Position numbers and translations under genes: made by a program
Source: Rhodospirillales bacterium
Lineage (GTDB): Bacteria > Pseudomonadota > Alphaproteobacteria > Micavibrionales > Micavibrionaceae
Reading direction: 5' to 3'
NCBI GenBank assembly: GCA_020638365.1
Contig: JACKIQ010000002.1
Span: 248,001 to 312,000, forward strand
DNA length: 64,000 nt
The notes under the pieces: generated by a model
Database searches by the model: none
Told to the model about the DNA's origin: nothing
The model's input: only the letters and a program-made list of their open reading frames with translations
Shown: positions 27,572-36,192 of the stretch, one piece after another
How positions within the stretch are numbered: the first letter of the stretch is position 1
How the letters are laid out: each line of letters opens with the position of its first letter

Positions 27572-28087
27572 ATGACGACCGAAAAAGCCATACTCGCCGG
27601 GGGCTGCTTTTGGGGGATGCAGGACCTCATACGCAGGCAGCCCGGAATGATCGCCACCCGCGTCGGCTACACGGGCGGCACCACAGAAAATCCCGGCTAC
27701 AACGAAGTCTGCATCGGCGACACGGGTCATGCCGAAGCCATCGAGATCGAATTCGACCCGGCGCAGACCTCCTACCGCTCCCTACTGGAGTTTTTCTTTC
27801 AGGTCCACGACCCCACGACCCCCAACCGGCAGGGCAACGACCGCGGCACGCAATACCGTTCGGCGATCTTTTTCCTCACCCCGGAGCAGGAACAAACAGC
27901 AAAAGACCTGATCCGCGAAATCGACGCCGCCGGGTTCCTTCCGGCAAAAATCGTAACGGAGGTCACGCCCGCCGGACCGTTCTATGCGGCGGAGAAAGAT
28001 CATCAGGATTATCTGCTAAAACACCCGGACGGCTACACCTGCCACTTCATCCGGCCCAACTGGACTCTCTCCGGGAAAACAGGCTAG
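27572..28087 (+). CDS. msrA: Peptide methionine-S-sulfoxide reductase
   Basis: MsrA reduces methionine-S-sulfoxide in oxidised proteins. The 171-aa sequence begins TEKAILAGGCFWGMQDLIRR with the catalytic Cys in GCFWG, followed by RVGYTGGTTENPGYNEVCIG and HDPTTPNRQGNDRGTQYRSAIFF, all family hallmarks. No MsrB domain is fused. It follows cobT closely and its stop overlaps the end of the opposite-strand gene by 4 nt. The C-terminal segment ends in FIRPNWTLSGKTG; resolving Cys residues near the C-terminus are not evident apart from the one in YTCHFI. Confidence 0.94.
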   Translation: MTTEKAILAGGCFWGMQDLIRRQPGMIATRVGYTGGTTENPGYNEVCIGDTGHAEAIEIEFDPAQTSYRSLLEFFFQVHDPTTPNRQGNDRGTQYRSAIFFLTPEQEQTAKDLIREIDAAGFLPAKIVTEVTPAGPFYAAEKDHQDYLLKHPDGYTCHFIRPNWTLSGKTG

Positions 28088-28611
28088 CCGGGGTCGAAAC
28101 CGGGAATTTCCCCTTCGGGACCGCTTTTTCCGCTATTGGACCCGCTGGAACTTCCGCTGCCCGAAGAACTGTCCCCCCGCCGCCCGTCTGTCCCGCCCTT
28201 GCTCATGATCCGCGCAAGGCTGGTCTCTGTCGTTTCCCACGACCGGATCAGGTCTGTATAGTGCTGAAAAACCTTGCGGTTATCGACCAGGAAAGCCAGT
28301 ATCCCGTCCATCAGAACCTCACGATGAGGATGCTTCTTAACGAAACACTGTTCGATAAACGCCTCAAGGTTACTGTCTGCGAATTCGCGCGGCTTACTGC
28401 CTTCCGGCGCATACTTGGCCAGATGAAGGGCCACGGCGACACGCATCTGCGTCGACTCGCTGACAAGCCGGTTCAAAAGCGTACTGTCCTCCCGGCTGAC
28501 TCTGTGCTCTCTGAGCCGCCCGACAAGCTCCGGATACTGCCCGCTTAAAATATCGACATAGGTCTTGTTGAATGCCCCGGACGGGCCTGCGGGTTGTAAA
28601 TTTTGCGCCAT
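28084..28611 (-). CDS. Hypothetical protein with Ser/Gly-rich tail
   Basis: A 175-aa soluble, largely helical protein, for example YVDILSGQYPELVGRLREHR and MRVAVALHLAKYAPEG, ending in a Gly/Ser-rich low-complexity tail (SSSGSGSSSGSNSGKSG). I do not recognise a domain. The frame is open for 197 codons upstream of the chosen ATG, but that part would run over hisS, and the protein composition changes there, so I start at 28611, where AGGGACAG gives a ribosome site. It is convergent with msrA and divergent from hisS. Confidence 0.65.
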   Translation of the reverse strand: MAQNLQPAGPSGAFNKTYVDILSGQYPELVGRLREHRVSREDSTLLNRLVSESTQMRVAVALHLAKYAPEGSKPREFADSNLEAFIEQCFVKKHPHREVLMDGILAFLVDNRKVFQHYTDLIRSWETTETSLARIMSKGGTDGRRGDSSSGSGSSSGSNSGKSGPEGEIPGFDPG

Positions 28612-28746
28612 CTGTCCCTGTTTCTTTTCTCTTTTGGCGATCAGGATACACCATCCCGGCAAACGGAGGCACGAGAAAAATACACCCCTAACCCCTTGTC
28701 TGCGGATGAAATTTACCCTAACAAGGCAGGACGGAGCAGGAAAACG

Positions 28747-30141
28747 ATGAGCGCAAAGAAGAAAATCTTTAAACCCCAGCCGGTCAGCGGCTTTCCCGAA
28801 TGGCTCCCCGAAGTCCGCGCGGTGGAGCAGCAATGGTTCGACCATATCCGCAAAATTTTCGAAAGCTACGGCTTCTGCAACATCGAAACCCCCTCCGTGG
28901 AATTGCTGGACGCGATCAAGGCCAAGGGCGGCGACGGCGAGGCCGACGTGGACAAGGAAATCTACGTTCTTGAGCGTTATCATAAGGAAGACGGCGACAA
29001 GGAAGCGCGCCTCGCTTTGCACTTCGACCAGACTGTGCCCCTCGCCCGCTACACGGCGCAGCATTTCAACGAACTCGTCTTCCCGTTCAAAAGATATCAG
29101 ATGCAGCGCGTCTGGCGCGGCGAACGCCCGCAAGCCGGAAGGTTCCGCGAGTTCTATCAATGCGATATCGACGTAATTAACGTGGATTCCCTGCCCCTGC
29201 ACTTCGACGCCGAAATGCCCGCCATCATCTGGGAAGTCCTTTCCTCCTTGCCGGGAATGGAGAATGAAAAAATTCAGATAAGAATCAGCAACCGAAAAAT
29301 TTTAACAGGGATGATTACTCAAGACCTTGCGATTGACGAACCAACGGCAATAGCAAAAATTTTTAGAGTAATAGACAAAGTAGAAAAAATAGAATTAACC
29401 GAGTTTTTAAAATCCTTAGAAACAGTTATCAAAGAGTTTAAGCCTCACGCTACAGAAAAAGAAATAGAGAACGTAATAAAGCTGCTAGGGTTTTCTAGAG
29501 AATTCAAGTTTTGGGATATAGGAGAACAAATTCAATCTCTTGAAAAAATTATAGAAGAAGCCAAAATAGAGAATGACTTTGTAAAAGGAATAGAAGAACT
29601 TCAATTTGTTTTAACAAGCTTAAAACATCTTCCCAAAGGTTCAGTCGTTGCCGACCTCTCCATCGTCCGCGGCCTCGATTATTACACCGGAACGGTCTAC
29701 GAAACAGTCTTTCTGGATGACCCCGGCTACGGCTCCATCTGCTCCGGCGGACGTTATGATGATCTCGCCAGCAACTATATCAACAAGAACCTGCCCGGCG
29801 TCGGAATCTCCATCGGTTTCTCGCGCCTGTTCGACCGCCTGCGCCAGCAAAACAAACTCCCCGTCGGCCGCATCTCCCCCGCCGATATCATGGTGGTGAT
29901 GCCCGGCGAGGAACGCCGCGCCCTCACCATGGAAACCGCGCAAAAACTCCGCGCGCAAGGGCACAAAGTCGAAACCTTCCATAACCCCGTCAAGCTCGCA
30001 AGACAACTTGCCTATGCCGAGAAAAAAGGGATACCCTACGTCTGGTTCCCGCCCTTCGAAGACGGAAACGACCACGAAGTCAAAAACATGCAGACCGGAA
30101 CGCAGGCCAAAGCCGACCCGGACAATTGGAAGAAAGATTGA
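28747..30141 (+). CDS. hisS: Histidine--tRNA ligase with replaced insertion domain
   Basis: HisRS charges tRNA-His. The 464-aa protein has class II motif 1 in the N-terminal core, motif 2 (FKRYQMQRVWRGERPQAGRF, then REFYQCDIDVI), the His-specific LSIVRGLDYYTGTVYE and CSGGRYDDL, motif 3 near GVGISIGFSRLFDRL and an anticodon-binding C-terminus. The insertion domain, residues about 172-297, is coded by AT-rich DNA of foreign codon use (see the separate entry). ATG 28747 follows GGACGGAGCAGG; the frame open upstream lacks a ribosome site. Since the catalytic motifs are intact and no stop occurs, it is probably functional. The next gene starts 2 nt after the stop. Confidence 0.95.
   Translation: MSAKKKIFKPQPVSGFPEWLPEVRAVEQQWFDHIRKIFESYGFCNIETPSVELLDAIKAKGGDGEADVDKEIYVLERYHKEDGDKEARLALHFDQTVPLARYTAQHFNELVFPFKRYQMQRVWRGERPQAGRFREFYQCDIDVINVDSLPLHFDAEMPAIIWEVLSSLPGMENEKIQIRISNRKILTGMITQDLAIDEPTAIAKIFRVIDKVEKIELTEFLKSLETVIKEFKPHATEKEIENVIKLLGFSREFKFWDIGEQIQSLEKIIEEAKIENDFVKGIEELQFVLTSLKHLPKGSVVADLSIVRGLDYYTGTVYETVFLDDPGYGSICSGGRYDDLASNYINKNLPGVGISIGFSRLFDRLRQQNKLPVGRISPADIMVVMPGEERRALTMETAQKLRAQGHKVETFHNPVKLARQLAYAEKKGIPYVWFPPFEDGNDHEVKNMQTGTQAKADPDNWKKD
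29263..29640 (+). other. AT-rich segment inside hisS, likely horizontally acquired insertion domain
   Basis: By hand count 29281-29640 is 32% G+C (114 of 360), while the adjacent 60-nt blocks 29161-29220 and 29641-29700 are 55% and 58%. Codons AGA, ATA and TTA, rare in the rest of the gene, recur here. The encoded stretch (starting KIQIRISNRKILTGMI, ending FVLTSLKHLPKGS) reads as a HisRS insertion domain and the frame is unbroken at both ends. The left edge is at about 29255-29265 and the right edge about 29640. Confidence 0.85.
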
Positions 30142-30143
30142 CC

Positions 30144-30959
30144 ATGATGAAATCCCGTGTCCTGCCCGCGCTCGCCTTCTGCCTTCTGTCGTTAAGCGCC
30201 GCATCCGCGTTCGCCGCCCACAAGCCGATACGCGTCCAGCCCGAAAATCTCCCGCCCGAACTGCCGACCGAAATCGTAAAGGAAGAGGAAAAACTCGACA
30301 CCCTTCTCTACAAGCCCGACTACTGCGATTTTTACGCGAAATTCCCCAGCGAGCCGACCCGCAGCCACCGCTGCGAACTTGAAAACCCCGATCGCTGCTA
30401 CGACCTTGTATCCTACACGAAGGTCTTTGAAATGACCTCGACCGTAAAGGCGGAAATCGTCTGCAACCCCCTGCCCGAAGGCACATTCGAAAAATACACG
30501 CCTGAAGTCATGAAAGAAACGGTTCTGTCGATGGCTCAGGGCGAAGTGGTGCAGGGCTACGAACCCAACGTGCAGGAATCCGCAAACTTCAAGCAGGCCG
30601 GCATGGTCGGCCGCGGACGCGCGGGCATGGGTGATACGATTTTCGTCGCGCAGCTCTGGGTCGGACGTCATTCCATTATGGCCGTTCAGGCCGAAATGAT
30701 GGGTACGCCCGTAGAAGAAGCCGAGTCGCACTTCGCCGACCTCCTGCGCTCCATCGGCTATGACGAAAGCGACGAAGAAAAGGCCGAAAGGCTGGCCAAG
30801 GAGGAAGCCGAAAGCAAAGCCGCTCAGGAAGCCTCTGAAAGCGCGGAAAAACAGCCTGCGGCACCCGGCAATGAAAGCCCGGAAACACCGCTTGTGGAGC
30901 AAACGCCCGATCCAGCCCCGGCACCGCCCCCCGAAAATATCCCGGAAACCGGCGAATAA
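30144..30959 (+). CDS. Exported hypothetical protein
   Basis: The 271-aa product has a signal peptide (MMKSRVLPALAFCLLSLSAASAFA, cleavage before AHK), a globular domain with five Cys (YCDFYAKFP, RCELENPDRCYDL, IVCNPLP), and a Glu/Ala/Pro-rich C-terminal tail from about residue 210. The Cys pattern would suit periplasmic disulfides. ATG 30144 lies 2 nt after the hisS stop, so coupling to hisS is likely; a second ATG follows at once. I do not recognise the family. It converges on sufE with a 4-nt gap. Confidence 0.75.
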   Translation: MMKSRVLPALAFCLLSLSAASAFAAHKPIRVQPENLPPELPTEIVKEEEKLDTLLYKPDYCDFYAKFPSEPTRSHRCELENPDRCYDLVSYTKVFEMTSTVKAEIVCNPLPEGTFEKYTPEVMKETVLSMAQGEVVQGYEPNVQESANFKQAGMVGRGRAGMGDTIFVAQLWVGRHSIMAVQAEMMGTPVEEAESHFADLLRSIGYDESDEEKAERLAKEEAESKAAQEASESAEKQPAAPGNESPETPLVEQTPDPAPAPPPENIPETGE

Positions 30960-30963
30960 GGGC

Positions 30964-31374
30964 TTATGCTGCCCGCCTGACATCCGCCAGAATACGTTCT
31001 ACCATCGCGTAAAACCCGTTGCGGCGGTTCGGGCTGAGATGCTGATCCAGCCCCGTCTCCTTGAAGATCGCCGCCAGATCGGTCGCAAGAATGGCCTCCG
31101 CGCTCTTATCTTGATACGCCGCCAGCAACAGCGCGATAAGGCCCCGCACGATATGCGCGTCGCTGTCCGCCTCGAAATGAAAAGTCCCGTCCGCCCGTTT
31201 GACGCTCACCAGCCAGACCCGGGACGTACATCCGCGCACAATATGGGAATCTGTCCGCAACGCCTCCTCCATGTGCGGCAAGCCCCGTCCAAGGTCGATC
31301 AGGTAACGGTAACGGTCTTCCCAGTCGTCAAACAGGGAGAAATTCTCGACAATATTTTCCAGAGTCTCGGACAT
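30964..31374 (-). CDS. sufE: SufE family sulfur-acceptor protein
   Basis: SufE accepts persulfide sulfur from the cysteine desulfurase SufS for Fe-S cluster assembly. The 136-aa product has FSLFDDWEDRYRYLIDLGR, and the acceptor Cys in RGCTSRVWLV. The C-terminal helix with ATDLAAIFKETGLDQHLSPNRRNGF matches SufE/CsdE. The start chosen is the second ATG (31374). No sufBCDS is in the window. Confidence 0.93.
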   Translation of the reverse strand: MSETLENIVENFSLFDDWEDRYRYLIDLGRGLPHMEEALRTDSHIVRGCTSRVWLVSVKRADGTFHFEADSDAHIVRGLIALLLAAYQDKSAEAILATDLAAIFKETGLDQHLSPNRRNGFYAMVERILADVRRAA

Positions 31375-31434
31375 AGCCCCGATGTTAAGCAATATGTAAA
31401 TTCAATTAACGAAGTCGTGACACCTTCTAGCGTA

Positions 31435-31463
31435 TTGTGATTATCAGGCGCAACCTCTATAGT
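31435..31463 (+). promoter_or_regulatory. Predicted promoter of clpX
   Basis: TTGTGA and TATAGT are separated by 17 nt, a good sigma-70-type arrangement. The leader to the clpX start would be roughly 115 nt. Confidence 0.5.
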
Positions 31464-31488
31464 CCGGAGACTTGTCCGCAGACGGGGG

Positions 31489-31569
31489 ATGAAAATGGTT
31501 AGTCTGGTACTTAAGGGCTTGCACACCGCCGCCGCACTTGGCAGATTGAGGATAGAGTTGATTCACTAA
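31489..31569 (+). CDS. Possible 26-codon leader ORF upstream of clpX
   Basis: ATG 31489 follows GGGGG and opens MKMVSLVLKGLHTAAALG and eight more residues, ending at TAA 31569, 17 nt before clpX. It lies between the predicted promoter and clpX. It may be a chance frame; nothing about the peptide itself is diagnostic. Confidence 0.25.
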   Translation: MKMVSLVLKGLHTAAALGRLRIELIH

Positions 31570-31586
31570 AGACAGAAAGTCCACCC

Positions 31587-32879
31587 ATGCCCGATCCCGG
31601 AAACAGCGACTCAAAAAACACCCTTTATTGCTCCTTCTGCGGAAAAAGTCAGCACGAAGTGCGCAAGCTTATCGCTGGTCCGAATGTATTCATCTGTAAT
31701 GAATGCGTCGAACTGTGTATGGACATCATCCGCGAGGAGGACAAGACACAGCTCGTCCGTCCCGGTGAGGGCATCCCGACCCCCGGCGAAATCAAGGCGG
31801 TTCTCGACGACTACGTGATCGGACAGGAAGGTGCAAAACGCGTCCTTTCGGTCGCCGTTCACAACCATTACAAGCGTCTTGAACACGGAAGCAGCGGCTC
31901 GGGCGAAGTCGAACTCGCCAAGTCCAACATTCTTCTGGTTGGCCCGACGGGTTGCGGTAAAACCCTTCTGGCCCAGACTCTGGCCCGTATTCTCGATGTT
32001 CCTTTTACGATGGCTGACGCCACCACGCTGACCGAAGCCGGTTATGTCGGCGAAGACGTGGAAAACATAGTGCTTAAACTCCTGCAGGCATCCGACTATA
32101 ACGTCGAACGGGCGCAAAAGGGAATCGTGTATATAGACGAGATTGACAAGATCTCCCGGAAATCCGACAACCCCTCCATCACGCGCGACGTGTCAGGCGA
32201 AGGCGTCCAGCAGGCGCTCCTGAAACTGATGGAAGGCACCGTTGCCTCCGTCCCGCCGCAGGGAGGGCGCAAGCACCCACAGCAGGAATTTTTACAGGTC
32301 GACACCTCCAATATCCTTTTCATCTGCGGCGGAGCGTTCTCCGGGCTGGAAAAGGTCATCGCCGCCCGCGGACGCGGGACGACCATCGGCTTTGGAGCCG
32401 ACGTCAAAAGCCTCGACGATCGTTCGGCGGGCCAGATATTCAAGGATCTCGAACCCGAAGACCTTCTCAAATACGGACTGATTCCCGAATTTGTCGGACG
32501 TCTGCCGATCATCGCAACGCTTGAGGATCTTGACGAAGCGGCCCTGATCCAGATTCTTACAGAACCCAAGAACGCCCTAATCAAGCAATATAGGAAATTG
32601 TTTGAGATGGAAAATGTCGACCTGACCTTTACCGATGAAGCGCTCAAGGCCATCGCGCAAAAGGCGATCGAACGTAAAACCGGGGCGCGCGGCCTGCGTT
32701 CTATCATTGAAAATCTTCTGCTCGACTCGATGTTTGAGATCCCCGATCAGGAAAACATTACCGAGGTTGTCGTAAACGACGACACGGTGAACGAGAACAA
32801 ACCCCCGGTCTATGTTCACTCCGATCAGGGCAAAACTAAGAGCGGTAAAAAGAAAGAAGCCGCGGCAGCTAAAAAGTAG
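31587..32879 (+). CDS. clpX: ATP-dependent Clp protease ATP-binding subunit ClpX
   Basis: ClpX unfolds tagged substrates and feeds them to ClpP. The 430-aa protein has the N-terminal zinc-binding domain (CSFCGKSQHEVRKLI and FICNECVELC), Walker A in GPTGCGKTLLAQTLA, Walker B in GIVYIDEIDKI, the pore loop GYVGEDVE, the IGF loop in TIGFGADV needed for ClpP docking, and the sensor-2 GARGLRSIIE. A Lys-rich C-terminal tail follows. In most alphaproteobacteria clpP directly precedes clpX; here the upstream neighbour is sufE on the opposite strand, so clpP must lie elsewhere. Confidence 0.97.
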   Translation: MPDPGNSDSKNTLYCSFCGKSQHEVRKLIAGPNVFICNECVELCMDIIREEDKTQLVRPGEGIPTPGEIKAVLDDYVIGQEGAKRVLSVAVHNHYKRLEHGSSGSGEVELAKSNILLVGPTGCGKTLLAQTLARILDVPFTMADATTLTEAGYVGEDVENIVLKLLQASDYNVERAQKGIVYIDEIDKISRKSDNPSITRDVSGEGVQQALLKLMEGTVASVPPQGGRKHPQQEFLQVDTSNILFICGGAFSGLEKVIAARGRGTTIGFGADVKSLDDRSAGQIFKDLEPEDLLKYGLIPEFVGRLPIIATLEDLDEAALIQILTEPKNALIKQYRKLFEMENVDLTFTDEALKAIAQKAIERKTGARGLRSIIENLLLDSMFEIPDQENITEVVVNDDTVNENKPPVYVHSDQGKTKSGKKKEAAAAKK

Positions 32880-32911
32880 GTTAATCAGGACAACCCGAGG
32901 ATAAAGCGTTT

Positions 32912-34534
32912 GTGACACATCGGCTCTCTGGAAAACTGGCCGTCTTGCTCACTATAACGCTTCTGCTTGTCGCACTCATCCCTTGGATTGCTATTCAGTG
33001 GAACCGCAGCGTTAATGGCAACGTCGCATGGCTGAGTCTCTGTGCTGAACGCTGGCTTGCCGGATCTCTTTTAAGCGAAGGATGTTATGACACCAACCCG
33101 CCTATGAGTGTCCTGCTTTATACGCCCCCGGTCATTTTCCACAGCGCAACAGGCATGGAAATTTACTTCGCGATCTACGCGCTGACTCTGGCACTTATCG
33201 TGTTTTCCACCTCAGCAATATGGATAACATTAAAAGGAGACCATACGCTTGTATTGGCAGAAAAAATGTTATGGACAGGAGCTTATCTTCTGGCCGTAAC
33301 CGTTCTCAGTTCGATCTCTTTCGCGGACAAGGACCATATCATCGCTATAGGTCTGCCCCCCCTCTTGCTGCTTCAACGAGCCATAACGAATGCCCAGCCC
33401 GTTCCTGCGCTGACAAAATACCCGGCCTTACTCTTCGGGAGCATATGCCTCCTTGTCAAACCTCATTACGCCATCATCCCGGTTGCACTGCTGCTTCAAA
33501 GGCTTATAAAACAGCGGAAAATGACGGTAATCTTTAATTCCGATACTTTAATCATGACTGGCGCCGTACTGGCATATACAGCCGCCCTGCTCTTGTGGTT
33601 TCAGGATTTCTTACAAGTCATGCTGCCTGATATCATTCGCTACTATTTACCCTATAACAACCCCGTCAAAACATGGGCGGATATAAAGCCCCTCACCGCC
33701 ATGACCGGGCTGTCTTTGCTCGGGGGATACATTGTTACGATCGGAGATAAGGAAAAACAGAACTTGCTCCTCACATTCAATCTTGCGGCGCTGGGCTGCC
33801 TGATGGTTTACGCAATACAGATGAAAGGCCTGTCTTATCAACTCCTGCCTTTTTATGCGTTCCTTGTGCCCTCTCTGGCTTTAAGCGTGCATGCTGTGCT
33901 GAACTTTTTTTTGAAGTCGGATAACCTTGCCACCTCCTTGATGATAGTGCTCTGTATCGCGGGCATTTACTTCCGCGCCCCCTTGCGCGCAAACTATCCC
34001 TCCCACGAGGACTACAGGAACGCCAGCCTCACGAAATACCTGAAAGAGAACTGCGAAAAACCGTGCTCCTACCTCGTTACGCATGAGAACATGGAAATCG
34101 TTAGTCAGACAGCTTTTTACGCTGGCGGAACCTACGCCACCCGCTTTCCAGGTTTCTGGTATATCGCTATGCTTGAAGGCACTCCTTTTCCCGGCCCGGC
34201 AAAAGAAAGAAGAAACATCGAAAGCGGTTTAACAAGGGAAAATCGCATGCGCTTTGCCGGTTACACGGCTCAGGACCTTGAACGCTTTGCTCCGAATGTC
34301 ATGCTGATCCTCACCTCCCCCGCTGAAGGTTCCGACAGCCCTGCTTTTGACTATTTCGATTATTTCTCACAAAATCCTGAATTTCAAAAACAGGCGGAAA
34401 AATATGAGAAAATCGGAATATTCAAAACAGACCGGGCCTTTTATTTCAGGGACACACGCTACGATTACGAACATATTCTGACTTGGGACGTATATAAAAG
34501 AAAAACGGAAACACAAAGCGGGCCGAACGAGTGA
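32912..34534 (+). CDS. Polytopic GT-C-like membrane glycosyltransferase, paralogue 1
   Basis: The 540-aa protein has one N-terminal membrane segment and around nine more, with a soluble C-terminal domain from about residue 370. In the first loop NGNVAWLSLCAERWLAG and CYDTNPPMSVLLY place an acidic residue (Asp) where GT-C enzymes have a catalytic acid. Later conserved blocks are FADKDHIIAIGLPPLL and LLVKPHYAIIP, and all recur in the two paralogues that follow. GT-C enzymes use polyprenyl-phosphate sugars outside the inner membrane. It starts with GTG (GTGACACATCG) and ends over the GTG of the next gene by 4 nt. Substrate unknown. Confidence 0.7.
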   Translation: MTHRLSGKLAVLLTITLLLVALIPWIAIQWNRSVNGNVAWLSLCAERWLAGSLLSEGCYDTNPPMSVLLYTPPVIFHSATGMEIYFAIYALTLALIVFSTSAIWITLKGDHTLVLAEKMLWTGAYLLAVTVLSSISFADKDHIIAIGLPPLLLLQRAITNAQPVPALTKYPALLFGSICLLVKPHYAIIPVALLLQRLIKQRKMTVIFNSDTLIMTGAVLAYTAALLLWFQDFLQVMLPDIIRYYLPYNNPVKTWADIKPLTAMTGLSLLGGYIVTIGDKEKQNLLLTFNLAALGCLMVYAIQMKGLSYQLLPFYAFLVPSLALSVHAVLNFFLKSDNLATSLMIVLCIAGIYFRAPLRANYPSHEDYRNASLTKYLKENCEKPCSYLVTHENMEIVSQTAFYAGGTYATRFPGFWYIAMLEGTPFPGPAKERRNIESGLTRENRMRFAGYTAQDLERFAPNVMLILTSPAEGSDSPAFDYFDYFSQNPEFQKQAEKYEKIGIFKTDRAFYFRDTRYDYEHILTWDVYKRKTETQSGPNE

Positions 34535-36192
34535 CACATCGCATGCAGATAATCCTGATATGGCTGGTCGCCTTACTGATGCTCTCGCCATGGCTTTATG
34601 TTCAGAGTCAGGCCATGCTGAACGGCAATGTGACGTGGCTTCTGATCGCCGCCGACCGCATGATCCACGGTGCAGGTATGGCCCAGTCGATCTACGAAAC
34701 CAACCCGCCGCTAAGCATCCTGCTCTACGCGCCGCATATTCTCGTTATGAATACCTTGAACCTTCCGCCCGAAATCGGCCCGCTGACGCTGACGCTGACC
34801 TTCATCCTGCTCAGCCTGACAGCCAGTTCCCGGATACTGGCGACCTTCGAATACCTGAACCCCCTCGAACGCCACACCCTCCTGATTGCCCAGACAGCGG
34901 GCCTGACCTACATGAGCGCGATTTACTTCATGGACCGCGAACATCTGATGCTGATGGCTATGGTTCCCTTCCTTCTGGCGCAGATCGCCCTGACGCAGGA
35001 AAAAAAACTGAAGCCGGCGCTCCTATGGCCGGTTCTGATTCTCGGCGCGATCGCCATACTGGTTAAACCGCAATACGGCCTCCTGCCTGCCGCCTTGCTC
35101 CTGCACCGCATGATCGCTCAAAATACGCTTCGTATATTCAAGGATCCGGATTTTGTGGCGCTGTCGACCATGACTGTGCTTTATATCGCCTTTGTTATCC
35201 TGGTCTTCCCTGATTACCTCAACACCATTCTCCCCGACGTGCTGGACTATTATCTAGGCAGCGCGGACAAGGCTCAGACATTGCGCTTGTTCAAACCGCA
35301 TCTCATCATGTACCTCGTGGTTCTGCTTTTTGAAGTGTTTATGACCGATCTGGAAAAACCGAAAAAACGCTTGCTGGTAACCCTCCATAGTTGCGCTCTT
35401 CTGGCACTGATCCCCCTTCTGGTGCAGATGAAAGGTTTTTATAATCACCTCCTTCCGGCCTTTGCTCTTTTTGTCATAGCCCTGTCCTTGACCATTGTTT
35501 TCCGCCTGGAACGCTACGTATTCCGTAACAAGGCCGCAAAAATCCTTCCGGTCCTCGTGCCCGCAGCAATACTCGGCCTTGTCGCTCTGAAGGTAAAACC
35601 CGCGTGGAATTACCCGAAAGGCTACGAAGTCCGGACCCTGCCCGTAGCCAAATTCCTGAACGAAAACTGCCCGCGCCCATGCACTTTTTTTGCCTTCCAC
35701 AGCGACATCGAAACCATGAACCCTACAGCCTTCTATACCGGCTACACGCACGGCACCCGCTTCCCGAGCTATTGGTTCATGCCCCGTATGCTCTGGCAGA
35801 TGCACCTGGTCGAAAAGGGTGAACCAGCCGCGCTCAGTCCCGAAAAACTCGAAAAAGACCGCCAAAGGTTCGGCCTGTACGCCGCGCAGGATCTGCAAAA
35901 CTTCAAGCCCGACCTTTTGCTGATAGGAACGAGTATAGACATACTCGGACAAGGCGACTTCCTTGACTACGTCGATTTTTTCGGGGCCAGCGAAACGTTC
36001 CGCGAAACTCTCGCGCAACACTACGAAAAGACGGGGACCTTCGAATTCGACCGCGCCGAATACTTCCGGGGGACTAGCCTGTCCCGGTCCCTGATCCTAA
36101 CCTACGATGTTTACAGACGTAAAAATCAGGAATCGTCCGGAACGCCTTCATCACCGGCGGATTTGAAGACGAACAACGCAGACCCGATGTAA
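34531..36192 (+). CDS. Polytopic GT-C-like membrane glycosyltransferase, paralogue 2
   Basis: A 553-aa protein with the same plan as the preceding gene: NGNVTWLLIAADRMIHG, IYETNPPLSILLY, FMDREHLMLMAMVPFLL and ILVKPQYGLLPAALLL, then a C-terminal soluble domain with ENCPRPCTFFAFH, where paralogue 1 has ENCEKPCSYLVTH. The GTG start lies in the last codons of paralogue 1 and its first 11 bases (GTGACACATCG) are identical to that gene's. Tandem duplication is the simplest explanation. Its 3' end overlaps the opposite-strand gtrA-like gene by 67 nt. Confidence 0.72.
   Translation: MTHRMQIILIWLVALLMLSPWLYVQSQAMLNGNVTWLLIAADRMIHGAGMAQSIYETNPPLSILLYAPHILVMNTLNLPPEIGPLTLTLTFILLSLTASSRILATFEYLNPLERHTLLIAQTAGLTYMSAIYFMDREHLMLMAMVPFLLAQIALTQEKKLKPALLWPVLILGAIAILVKPQYGLLPAALLLHRMIAQNTLRIFKDPDFVALSTMTVLYIAFVILVFPDYLNTILPDVLDYYLGSADKAQTLRLFKPHLIMYLVVLLFEVFMTDLEKPKKRLLVTLHSCALLALIPLLVQMKGFYNHLLPAFALFVIALSLTIVFRLERYVFRNKAAKILPVLVPAAILGLVALKVKPAWNYPKGYEVRTLPVAKFLNENCPRPCTFFAFHSDIETMNPTAFYTGYTHGTRFPSYWFMPRMLWQMHLVEKGEPAALSPEKLEKDRQRFGLYAAQDLQNFKPDLLLIGTSIDILGQGDFLDYVDFFGASETFRETLAQHYEKTGTFEFDRAEYFRGTSLSRSLILTYDVYRRKNQESSGTPSSPADLKTNNADPM

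Noticed and set aside
27391..28548. 385-codon Arg/His-rich frame across cobT and msrA
   Set aside because: Composition (Arg/His/Pro-rich throughout) and overlap with two clear genes mark it as a shadow frame.
28612..29202. Upstream extension of the hypothetical gene at 28084
   Set aside because: It would run over the start of hisS and its sequence is unlike the rest of the protein; the ATG at 28611 has a ribosome site.
29263..29640. AT-rich block as an insertion sequence, intein or intron
   Set aside because: No inverted ends, target duplication, splice motifs or stops; the product reads as a HisRS insertion domain.
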